NCBI GenBank assembly: GCA_029204045.2 | Contig: CM055073.1 | Location: 27,360,509-27,424,508, forward strand | Direction of reading: 5' to 3' | Origin: Tillandsia leiboldiana | Taxonomy: Eukaryota > Streptophyta > Magnoliopsida > Poales > Bromeliaceae | Length of the DNA: 64,000 bases | In this document: positions 12,685-21,167 of the stretch, piece after piece | How the letters are laid out: each line of letters opens with the position of its first letter | Position numbering within the stretch: position 1 is the first letter of the stretch | Notes under the pieces: model-generated | Databases searched by the model: none | What the model saw: the letters and a program-made list of their open reading frames with translations, nothing else | Told to the model about the DNA's origin: nothing | Position numbers and translations under genes: made by a program

Positions 12685-12977
12685 CCATGCACGATAGTAA
12701 TAATAACTAAACTTAACTATTTTGGGTTGTGATTTGGGTCCAACGAGTTATTATTGCTAACGGGTCGATTCATCATAAATGGTATCAAAGACGAATACCA
12801 GTTAAAAATATGCGAGCTAAATACTATGCGGAGCAAAGTACTACACAACGGATTTGGTGGGAGCCACCTCTTGAACTCGTATGAGACACCTGTAGAATCT
12901 CACATCGCCTGATAATTCTGATATGTTCTGTATTTGTGATCTGCTTTGGACGCGGAGCAAAGTACTACACCACAGAT
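12685..12977. repeat. Flanking dispersed repeat with short inverted ends
   Basis: Begins with the right target-site copy CCATG. 12697-12772 has TAATAATAAC...GTTATTATTGC inverted halves related to the 300-bp repeat at 525-1245. GCGGAGCAAAGTACTACAC occurs twice (about 12830 and 12955). No coding signal. Confidence 0.6.
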
Positions 12978-13742
12978 TGTTGGGTTATATGTAATACGGA
13001 TCTAAATAGGGGAAAAAAATACCTAGAGGGGGGTGAATAGGTGTAAACGCATAAACACTCAAAAAATCATTGCGATAAAAACCCAATGCGGAAATAAAAA
13101 TAATACGCAAGATTTTTACGTGAAAAACTCCATCACCGGAGTAAAAAACCACGGGACCGATAACACGGCAGAAATCCACTAGAATTAAAACACGTACAAG
13201 GTGATTTACCGTACACACTTACGACTCAACCTTTTCCATACGCTCCTAGAGGATCTTCTCCGCTCGCTCCGCGACGCTTCTCGAATCCACGATCTGCGCC
13301 CAACGCCGAATCCACGGCGTCCAACGTCGAATCCACGACGTCCGACCGAATCCACGGTCTTCACCCAATAGCACCCTTCGAATCCACGAACGTGCCTCGC
13401 TCCGAATCCACGAGAGCGGTTGAACCTTGAATCCACAAGGACACGCGAATCCACGCGCCGATTTTTGGGGTAAATCGTTATTTTGGGTGGTGATGATCCG
13501 CCGAATACTTAGATCAAAGATAGATCGGAAATACCATCTAAGTATTCATTAGTTTGATTCAACTCAAGATGTGAGTATGAAAACCTAGAATCAAACTAAT
13601 CAATATAGATGAAGAAACATAGAGTATTCTCTAATGATTTCCTTTCTTCTCTATATGTGGATCTATAGCCGTATAAAATGATATATGAAAATGACGGCTA
13701 TTGACTATGTGGATTAACCCTAGAAAAAGAGTCATAGGGTCT

Positions 13743-13750
13743 ATTTATAG
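13743..13750 (-). promoter_or_regulatory. TATA box of the Copia LTR
   Basis: CTATAAATAG on the minus strand, about 66 bp downstream of the palindrome array. Confidence 0.7.
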
Positions 13751-13815
13751 GTTAGAAACCCTAGGAAGGAGATAAGAATCAAAAACCTAACATTTCTGGA
13801 AATTTTACGGACGGC

Positions 13816-14096
13816 GATCCGGATCGGACTAGCTGTGATCCGGATCGTCGTAACGAGTCAGCCAGTTCCAGAAAAACGAAGGTTCGGGATCCGGATCGAA
13901 GTGCTTGATCCGGATCGTTCATACAGTTCACCAAACATCAACGTTCGGGATCCGGATTGCGAAGCCTGATCCGGATCGTTCAAGGAAGATGGTAAACTAA
14001 GTGTTCGGGATCCGGATCAAGAGGCTACGATCCGGATTGAACTGGTGTATGAACGAACCACCTTCGGGATCCGGATCGAACAACCTGATCCGGATC
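13816..14096 (-). promoter_or_regulatory. Paired GATCCGGATC palindrome array in U3
   Basis: Ten copies of GATCCGGAT(C/T) or a close form form five pairs: 13816/13837, 13888/13907, 13949/13968, 14009/14029, 14068/14087. Copies within a pair are 19-21 bp apart, and successive pairs recur about every 60 bp (72 bp for the last gap). The core is a palindrome, so orientation does not matter. The same arrangement recurs at 16345-16494. A repeated binding site is an inference. Confidence 0.8.
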
Positions 14097-14324
14097 CTGA
14101 ACATGTCCCAAGTCCAGTTTTTGATTTTTTATGCAATGAAAGATTCTTCCAAGTGTTTCTACACTACAAGAAGTATTCGGATCACACAAAATCTTTAGTT
14201 AAACATACCTGATCCTTTTGAATTCTTCTTTCTTGAGATTGAGTTAAACGATCCAACTTTCTTCACCTTCAATCTTCAAGACTTGAGACTTTCACGAAAC
14301 TACGCCAACTCAAATTCCGTAACA

Positions 14325-14341
14325 ATCTCCCCCTTTGACGG
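14325..14341 (-). other. Polypurine tract next to the LTR
   Basis: CGTCAAAGGGGGAGAT on the minus strand ends exactly where the LTR begins (TGTTACGG). This fits the primer for plus-strand DNA synthesis. Confidence 0.75.
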
Positions 14342-14690
14342 TTTCGTGACAAAACACAGATCCACTAAAGAAAATTCAAAAAGATATTTTTGTTGCTATC
14401 ACCATACAACAAAAATTTACAATGGAGATCCAAAAATTTAAAAAACATGAGATAAACTCCTAAAACAGACTCTAGACTTAGACATCTGTACTCTCTGCAC
14501 AAAGAAAACATTCTTGACAAAAAGAGATCGTTAGATACCTCAAGAATATTTAGCATACAAAACCTAGTACAGAGATAGAGTTTATCTAATCATCATGACA
14601 TTTGAGAATTCAGATATGTAAGAGAATCATAGTCAAAAACAACATATCTTCTATGCAACTAAAAACCAAATGTCACACAATGTTAGTCCA

Positions 14691-14904
14691 ACATCAACTT
14701 GTTAGTTATATTACATGCCCAAATAGTTAGTCGAATAGTTAGTCGAGACATGCAACAGTAGGGACATGCAACAAATCACAAGATAAGAACCAAAAGTACA
14801 TCAACTTGTTAGTTATATTACATGCCCAAATAGTTAGTCGAATAGTTAGTCGAGACATGCAACAGTAGGGACATGCAACAAATCACAAGATAAGAACCAA
14901 AAGT
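14691..14904 (-). repeat. Two tandem copies of a 107-bp unit
   Basis: ACATCAACTTGTTAGTTATA starts at 14691 and 14798, with near-identical sequence throughout. A second short duplication (AGATCATACTTACCTTGATA) follows at 14912 and 14950. Both lie in the 3' untranslated part of the Copia element. Confidence 0.9.
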
Positions 14905-15017
14905 TGAAGTTGAGATCATACTTACCTTGATATTTCATCATTCATTGTAGAGATCATACTTACCTTGATATTTCATCATTCATACCCATCATTCATTGTT
15001 CAAAGTTCTCTCTAACT

Positions 15018-15031
15018 CTCTCCCCCTTTTT
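15018..15031 (-). other. Second polypurine-tract-like run
   Basis: AAAAAGGGGGAGAG on the minus strand, 690 bp upstream of the LTR. Extra tracts of this kind are described for Sireviruses. Confidence 0.5.
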
Positions 15032-15186
15032 GTCACAAAACAAAGCCAAAATGTAGTTAAGACTACGAAATGTTAGGAGAGTGAAAAGTTCCAATAAAAC
15101 GTAAAACCTGAGAACTAAGCTAAAGTAAGTATAAAACTAAATCCTAAAATCAAAATCCTGCACAAAAAGAAAAAGGAAGGTGCAGT

Positions 15187-15750
15187 TCAGTCGGAGGAGT
15201 CGGAGCTGGTACAACTCAGCTTGCTCAAAATCCCTTTAAGCATTATCGAAATAGTTGAACACTTCTTCTTGATCTTCTTGTGTTCAGAGGAAATTTGCTG
15301 AAGTTCTTTCGATATCCTCTCTTGTGCAGCAGAGAGTCTTTGTTGTTCCTGGCGAAGCGACTCCAATACAGCAGCGTCTGTACCCTGTCTTTTCGAGTGT
15401 GATGGATGCTGTCTAGAAGCAGATGGTGCATCCAATCCCTTAACCCATGGAGATTCAGTTTGTAGAACCCCAGAGAGTGAGCGAGCTCTAGTAAGAAACC
15501 CACTATGATAACTTTCACTTCTTAGGACATTCTTTCGTCTTGTATATTGCTTAGTTGTTGATGCAGATTTCATAAGCCTTTTGCCTTTGACAGATTTCCT
15601 GTTTTCCTCATCAATCTTCTGTTGAACATCTTTGAAGAATTCATCCCATTCTTCCGTATCGTACTCTGAGCTGTCCTCCCTGCCTTCGGTTGTCTTATCT
15701 TCTGTTGAAAAATCCGGTTTCTCTTTTACAGATGTACTCTTGTGCACCAT
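15187..15750 (-). CDS. Downstream ORF of the Copia element: 187-residue coiled-coil protein of unknown function
   Basis: An ATG at 15750 in the context CACAATGGTG opens 187 codons ending at 15187. Residues 1-50 are acidic and Ser/Thr-rich (DTEEWDEFFKDVQQKIDEE), residues 51-80 are basic (KGKRLMK, RRKNVLR), 100-122 are low-complexity, and 126-163 form a heptad-like helix rich in E, Q, K and L (LRQEQQRLSAAQERISKEL), likely a coiled coil. The tail is Ser/Asp-rich. I see no signal peptide or membrane segment, so an envelope role is not supported. It sits between pol and the 3' LTR, the place of the env-like or extra ORFs of Sireviruses. Upstream are a promoter-like region and a candidate leader intron, suggesting its own transcript. 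The frame is intact while pol is broken. A capture from a host gene is possible; I do not recognise the source. Confidence 0.6.
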   Translation of the reverse strand: MVHKSTSVKEKPDFSTEDKTTEGREDSSEYDTEEWDEFFKDVQQKIDEENRKSVKGKRLMKSASTTKQYTRRKNVLRSESYHSGFLTRARSLSGVLQTESPWVKGLDAPSASRQHPSHSKRQGTDAAVLESLRQEQQRLSAAQERISKELQQISSEHKKIKKKCSTISIMLKGILSKLSCTSSDSSD

Positions 15751-15824
15751 TGTGACCAGTAACAGGATTAACCAAGAGAGTTATCTCCTGTTGATTCTAG
15801 TGCTTTAAGTTTAGAGAAATTGTC

Positions 15825-16209
15825 CTGTGAAAAACCAACTCAAGAACACATGAAAAATTGTTAATTTTCAAAAATTTGAAAAATTGTACCCAAACAATCA
15901 TAATCATGTAGAGAAGCTAAGAATCAAATTATTTTTGCAAAAGGACTTTTAAAAATAGATCAATTGCATGATTTTCGAAAATCCTTATTATATGCCATAA
16001 AACCGAAATTTTAGAAATCGAAGCCTAAAAATCCGTTAATCAGGAGAATACCTAGCATATAATCAAAACTAATCTACCCAGAGTTCTTATTTCAAAAGAA
16101 ATTTGATCAAAAACCATCCACAAACAAAGTTGATCCAAGAAATTCATCACGTTTGAGGAGGAAAAGAGAAAAACGGTGAAAAACCGAGATTTTGATCAAT
16201 AAAACTTAC
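15825..16209 (-). other. Candidate leader intron upstream of the downstream ORF (385 bp)
   Basis: On the minus strand CCAA|GTAAGTTTTATTG at 16209 is a strong plant donor, and GGTTTTTCACAG|GACA at 15825 is a strong acceptor with a pyrimidine-rich lead. The stretch between is U-rich, as plant introns are. The exon after the acceptor runs 74 bp to the ATG at 15750. It would be a 5'-UTR intron. This is sequence inference only. Confidence 0.55.
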
Positions 16210-16297
16210 TTGGAACTGAAGAACTTGAGTTTGAAAGCTTCCAAGAAGGATGAAATCTAGAGAGAGAGGCTCTGGAAACTTTGGAACAAAAGATTGG

Positions 16298-16494
16298 AGT
16301 AAAGAAATCAAAAACCCCTTTCGTTCTTTATAAAACCTAGCCGCGATCCGGATCAGTTCATAACTGCGATCCGGATCGGCTACCCGCAGTAAGAAACTGC
16401 GTTCGAGATCCGGATCGGCAGATACAATCCGGATCGTCAGCCCGCAGAAGAATTCCTGCGTTCGGGATCCGGATCATCTAGCCCGATCCGGATC
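16298..16494 (-). promoter_or_regulatory. Internal LTR-like promoter: paired GATCCGGATC array plus TATA box
   Basis: Six palindrome copies in three pairs (16345/16368, 16407/16426, 16466/16485), 19-23 bp within a pair and about 60 bp between pairs, the same layout as U3 of the LTR. Directly downstream on the minus strand is GTTTTATAAAG (TATA at 16334-16327), giving a likely start near 16300, then a CT-rich leader with a TCTCTCTCT run and the intron donor. It reads toward the ORF at 15750. Confidence 0.6.
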
Positions 16495-17434
16495 GACCCC
16501 AACTTTTTCTTTAGAAAATTTCAGAGAAATTCAAGAAAAACCAGAAAAAGATTGTAAGCACAAATGTGTATCAACTTTAAACAAAAATCATCGTTTCATA
16601 CAACAAGAATTAGATTATGCCAAATCTATCAATAATATCCAAAAATGAAACGAGAATTTACAAGAATTAAATCCCTTAAAGTTGAACACCTTCAATCACA
16701 TCTAACTTGATCTTATGAGTAATGCCTTTATCAAATCATCAATTCAGTAAAGAAAATGAAATACAAAGATCAATAGATGTTTGAAATCCCAAATATAATA
16801 GATAATGTATCTAGACAATCTGTTGAAGAGAGTGGCTCTTTGAGCATCTTTCTTTAAAAGCCCACCTTATACCAACCTTGAAATTTGACGGAGTCAAGTA
16901 TTTCAACATGCATTTTACTTAATCAAAATTTGAACAACCATGCTTGGTATACATGTGGTAGCTGCACACAATACTCGGACGACCGAGGTGGTAGCTCTTT
17001 CCTCCATGTGGTGGTAGTTTTCACACTCCTCATTGGGATGTAACTCTTTCCACATCTTTTGAGCATTTTACCTTTTCTAAGACTCCCCCTCAATTGGCTA
17101 TCAATTATTTAAGATATAAAGTATTCAACCAAATATTGATCTCGATTTCATACTCGACTAAGCAGTCAAATAAGATAATGACTATACCAAGAGATCATAG
17201 AGAGAGAGAAATTGACTTTGATCACTTTGAAGATGATTTAATTAACATAAATGATCATTGCAACAGTGGAATATTATGATGGCAAAAGCATAATAAATTT
17301 CTAAATGTGCGAAAAGATGCAATTAAAGTCAATTATGATCTATGCTCAATTAATGTCCTATGTACAAACATAGATAATGAACAAAACAAAGACAAATACA
17401 AAACCTATCCTAAGCAAAGATTTCAAAAAGAAGA
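16495..17434 (-). other. Non-coding stretch of the Copia element between pol and the internal promoter
   Basis: No ORF of note. A third polypurine-like run, AGGGGGAGTC on the minus strand, lies at 17083-17092. Confidence 0.6.
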
Positions 17435-19185
17435 TTATTTCAAGGAAAGCATCCCAATTGCTTTTCGTAAATGAATAAAACGTTTTTGATCCAAAGGTTT
17501 TGTTAGAATGTCAGCTAATTGATCCCCAGTTGAAATATATGAAAGTTGAAGAGTATTTGATTCAACTAGCTCTCTAAGAAAATGATATCTAAGTTCAATA
17601 TGTTTTGTTCTAGAGTGCAACACAGGGTTTTTAGAAATGTTAATTGCACTAGTGTTGTCACAAAGTATTGTTACCGAAGATGCTGAAATGCGGAAGTCGC
17701 TCAATACGCTTTTCATCCAAATGAGTTGAGTTGAGCAACTTCCAGCTGAAATGTATTCCGCTTCGGCAGTCGAGAGTGCTATGCAGTTCTGCTTTTTACT
17801 GTGCCATGCAACAAGGCAATGGCCAAGATAGAAGCATGCACCACTCGTGCTTTTCCGATCATCCACTGATCCTGCCCAATCGGCATCTGAGTATCCAACA
17901 ATATCCAAACTTGTTCCCATAGGATACCAAATTCCGAAATTAATTGATCCTTTGATATACCGGATGATCCTTTTCACCGCTTTCAGGTGAACCTCCTTTG
18001 GTGCTGATTGATATCTCGCGCAAATCCCAACACCAAAAGATATATCCGGGCGACTAGCCGTGAGGTAAAGTAGACTTCCAATCATACTTCGATACAGTTT
18101 CTCGTCTACATTCTCACTATGTGATTCACTTCCAAGTCCCTTGTGGCTAGTTCCCATTGGAGTCGGAAAATCTTTACAATTTTCTAGATCAAACTTTTTG
18201 ACCAACTCCATTGCATACTTGGATTGACTCAAGTGAATACCTTCATCATTTTGTTTAATTTGCAATCCAAGAAATAAGTCAATTCGCCCATCATGGACAT
18301 CTCAAATTCGCTTTCCATGGTCTCCGCGAATTTAGAAGCATCGTTATCTCTTGTTGCGCCAAATACAATGTCATCGACCTAGATTTGTGCTACAATGAAA
18401 TTGCTTTGAAAATGCTTCACAAAGAGAGTCCTATCAGCTCCCCCTCGAGTATAGCCCTTCTCCAAAAGGTGCTTTGTTAACCTTTCGTACCATGCTCGCG
18501 GTGCTTGTTTCAGACCGTAAAGAGCCTTTTTCAAACGAAAAACATGGTTAGGTTGTTTATGATCTACAAAACCTTTCGGTTGAGCCACATAAACTTCCTC
18601 ATTTAAAAGCCCATTTAGAAATGCGCTCTTAACGTCCATTTGAAATAATTTGATTTTAAAATGACAAGCAATAGCGAATAGTATACGAATGGACTCGAGT
18701 CTAGCTACAGGGGCGAAGGTTTCATCAAAGTCTATACCTTCTACTTGAGAGTAGCCTTGAGCAACTAATCGTGCCTTGTTCCTGATGATAGTACCATCCT
18801 CATTTTTCTTGTTCTTGAAGATCCATTTGGTACCTATCACATTGTGTTGCTTTGGAGGCTTCGTAATTCCCAGACTTTGTTTCGCTCAAATTGATGGAGC
18901 TCTTCCTGCATTGCTTTAATCCAGTAGTCATCCTGAAGAGCTTCATCTATGTTCTTTGGTTCGATTAAAGATACGTAGCAAGCGAATCCACAAACCAACT
19001 GCCTCCGAGTTCTGACTCCTTCTTGTGGATCTCCAATAATATTCGATTCCGGATGATCCTTGGAGATTCGTAACGTTTGTTTGAAACGGAGTACTCGGAG
19101 ATATATGAGATGATTCCTGCACATCAGATAAACTTGAAGAACCATTAGATGCATCATTTAATATTGGAAGTATTATATGAGAAGA
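17435..19185 (-). pseudogene. pol: Broken Copia pol: reverse transcriptase and RNase H
   Basis: Three frame pieces in order on the minus strand. 19157-18837 holds the region leading into the RT domain (EALQDDYWIKAMQEELHQFE). 18840-18379 holds RT with TKWIFKNK, KARLVAQGYSQVEGIDF, TFAPVARL, QMDVKSAFLNG (first catalytic Asp) and LYGLKQAPRAWY. 18269-17435 holds RNase H with YSDADWAG, STAEAEYI, CDNTSAI, SRTKHIELRYHFLRE and ADILTKPL. Breaks: a frameshift near 18838; a TAG at 18379-18381 exactly where the Tyr codon of the YVDD catalytic motif belongs, followed by intact VDD codons; and a 1-bp loss near 18270 that shifts frame before the RNase H part. Integrase, protease and gag are not in the window. 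The reading is cut by the gap at 19186. Confidence 0.93.
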
Positions 19186-19285
19186 NNNNNNNNNNNNNNN
19201 NNNNNNNNNNNNNNNNNNNNNNNNNNNNNNNNNNNNNNNNNNNNNNNNNNNNNNNNNNNNNNNNNNNNNNNNNNNNNNNNNNNNN
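19186..19285. other. Assembly gap of 100 N
   Basis: Exactly 100 N, the usual placeholder for a gap of unknown size. Both sides end inside different retrotransposons of opposite orientation, so unseen sequence is likely to be large. Confidence 0.98.
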
Positions 19286-20185
19286 TTCTTGGGTCACATT
19301 GTGTTAGCCATAGGAGCGGCGGTGGAATTCCGGCCAATGTGGATGCTATTTGAGTTTGGCTGAGATCAACATTTATTGTTGAGGTGAGGAGCTTTTTGGA
19401 TTTCGCAGTGCCAGGGGAGCAGGGCGAATGGATGATGAGACTGGTACTAGCGCCGATTGCAGCATTGCCAGAGATGGGGGATGGACCTTGTGTCAGTGAT
19501 GCCTCCCATTGTGGCTGTGGAGTTACCATTGGGTTATTCTTGAGCATTTTGTATCACCCCGCTAGGGCCACTGTGGTGGCGGATACCTGGAACCGGAGAG
19601 CTATTGGGGTTGAGTTTGATGATTCCGTTGCTGGCGCTGGGTGGGACCGTTGCGGAACAGGGCTCGAGGTTGTGTCCCTGAGGGTCCCTTTTGACGGTAG
19701 ACTGCGGTGAAGCAGTCCCTGCGGATGGTCAGGATCCTAGAGTGATTGAGCGAGGACCCTAGCCGATTAGGGCTTCTCTTCTTTGGATGACCGTATGGGT
19801 ATGTCTCGGATCGCCTGCTTGAGCTGGTACTAGGGAGCGGTTTTGGTGCGTGCTACATTGGTTGTTCTCTCTTTTCCCCCAGCCTTTTTCCTTCCACGTC
19901 TCAGCTCAGGAGTGTTAGGCATGTGGATTCCTCGCCCGTGATGGACTCGTTTCCTTTGAGATCTGCGAGTACTTGTGGTACGAGGGATGCCGTTGCAAAT
20001 TCTGGCTCGTGAGATGAGAGAATTATGCAATTTGGGCCATGCCGTACCGGTTGTTGTTGTTGTTGTGGAGTAATCACGGGGAGTGACAGGTGACTCGAGA
20101 GCTGGAGACGGCAGTGTTATGTACCTACCCTTGTTTTTGTGGCACCTTTTGGGTTGAGCTAGTTTCGAGGACGAAACTTTCTTTT
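19286..20185 (+). pseudogene. pol: Decayed Ty3/Gypsy pol fragment (end of RT, RNase H)
   Basis: Scattered but ordered Gypsy pol motifs on the plus strand: FLGHIV right at the gap edge, EVRSFLDFA at about 19380 (normally EVRSFLGLA), LAPIAALPE, then SDAS...G (RNase H start) near 19490, and YHPARATVVAD at about 19550 (normally YHPGKANVVAD). In-frame stops and frame changes separate them. Only about 600 bp follow before the LTR, too little for an integrase and chromodomain, so these are deleted. This is the 3' end of the internal domain of the element whose LTR follows. Confidence 0.75.
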
Positions 20186-20197
20186 AGTGGGGGAGGA
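20186..20197 (+). other. Polypurine tract before the LTR
   Basis: AGTGGGGGAGGA lies directly before the LTR start TGTGGTGACCC. The preceding GAGGACGAAAC is the usual end of Gypsy pol. Confidence 0.8.
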
Positions 20198-20686
20198 TGT
20201 GGTGACCCAGATCTCTGCAGGGCTTCTACAGTGCGATTAGCAGCTTCTGGAGGCCTATGTGGCATGTCGGCGTGTTTCTGCACCAATTTGGACTTAAGTG
20301 ATGGACTCCGGGTGTATACTGGATCACGTGAGTGATCGGAGGACCCCGTCGGATGTTTAGATGTGGTTTCGCGCGAAATGGATATTAAAATTGGACTCAG
20401 CGCGAAATTTGGGTAAAGAACACTTCTCCGGGAATTTTCGGCAAATTTTAGAAGAGGAATTTGGCAAATCGGACTTCGGATTTGGATTCAGCGCGCGAAG
20501 ACGGTCAAGATGGACTATTTATTTGTATTTTTCGGAGTCCGGATGCGAAAACACGCATTCGAGGATTTTGGTACTGTTCCGGCCGCCGGAGGGGCGCCGG
20601 CGGCGGCGGCGGGCGGCGGAGCGCGGCGGCTGGCGGCGGCGGCGGTGCGCGGTCCACCGCGGAGGCGTGCACCCGGGCGCTGGCCA

Positions 20687-20991
20687 CGTGGCGCCTCCCG
20701 GTTGGCGGGCGCAGTGGGCGCGGTCCACGGGATGGCGCGGGTGCACGGTGGACCGGAGCGGGACACGTGGCTGATTTTGGTTGGCGGGTTCTGGTGCGCG
20801 CGGTCCACGCGACGGGAGGCAGGTGCCTCGGGGCGCGTGCCCGACGTGCGGCAGCGGGAGGCGCGGTCGCGCACGTGGGCGCGGCGTGGGCGCGGTCGGG
20901 GGCGACGTGGGGACGCCACGTGGCACCACGTGGTTGGTCGGGCGCAGCGGAGCACAGCACAGTGCTTGGACACGTGGCGCTGCGTGGTTCG
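20687..20991 (+). promoter_or_regulatory. Array of ERSE-like modules and G-boxes in U3
   Basis: Reverse-strand reading gives CCAAC-N9-CCACG at 20687-20705, 20766-20784 and 20919-20937, and CGAAC-N9-CCACG at 20973-20991. CACGTG occurs seven times between 20685 and 21036. The modules are embedded in a degenerate GC-rich tandem unit that also repeats GCGCGGTCCACG. Confidence 0.65.
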
Positions 20992-21062
20992 CTGGCTCAG
21001 GTGCGCCGGGCGCGGGGAGCAGTGCTGGGCCACGTGGCGGCCCGTGGGCGTTCCGGGCGCAC

Positions 21063-21089
21063 ACAGTAACGGGCCCGGCCCGTTACTGT
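21063..21089. repeat. 27-bp perfect palindrome in U3
   Basis: ACAGTAACGGGCC, one base, then its exact reverse complement. It lies about 70 bp upstream of the TATA box, where other LTRs of the window have the TTCGGGCGCCCGAA palindrome. Confidence 0.85.
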
Positions 21090-21159
21090 AGCAGCCCGGA
21101 AGTGCCAAGCGCCCGAAACTTTGGGCCAAAGTCCAAAATTCGGATTTTCGGGCTGGGCC

Positions 21160-21167
21160 TTTAAATA
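21160..21167 (+). promoter_or_regulatory. LTR TATA box
   Basis: TTTAAATA after GGGCTGGGCC, in the position matching the CCTATAAATAGG boxes of the two LTRs downstream. Confidence 0.55.

Larger units (their letters stand above)
12978..14324 (-). mobile_element. 3' LTR of the Copia element (1347 bp)
   Basis: On the minus strand it begins TGTTACGGAATTTG directly after a purine-rich tract (AAAGGGGGAGAT) and ends ATAACCCAACA at 12978. Inverted ends are TGTT...AACA. U3 holds ten GATCCGGATC palindromes; the TATA box follows. Near its end is the CACCCCCCTCTAGGT phrase common in plant Copia LTRs. No second LTR remains in the window for comparison. Confidence 0.8.
12978..19185 (-). mobile_element. Ty1/Copia element, Sirevirus-like, 3' portion only
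   Basis: Minus-strand order: broken pol (19185-17435), a long non-coding stretch, an internal promoter-like region (16494-16298), a spliced-leader candidate, a 187-codon ORF (15750-15187), polypurine tracts, and a 1347-bp LTR (14324-12978). An extra ORF between pol and the 3' LTR, several polypurine tracts and palindromes in the LTR are traits reported for Sireviruses. The 5' LTR, gag, protease and integrase lie beyond the assembly gap or are gone. The reverse-transcriptase stop codon and frameshifts make it non-autonomous. Confidence 0.85.

Noticed and set aside
13816..14096. CRISPR-like array of short repeats
   Set aside because: Palindromes are paired at 19-21 bp with a 60-bp super-period, lie in a plant LTR promoter, and have no cas genes; CRISPR is not expected in a plant nuclear genome.
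15187..15750. Envelope protein call for the downstream Copia ORF
   Set aside because: No signal peptide or transmembrane segment is visible; only a coiled coil. Kept as protein of unknown function.
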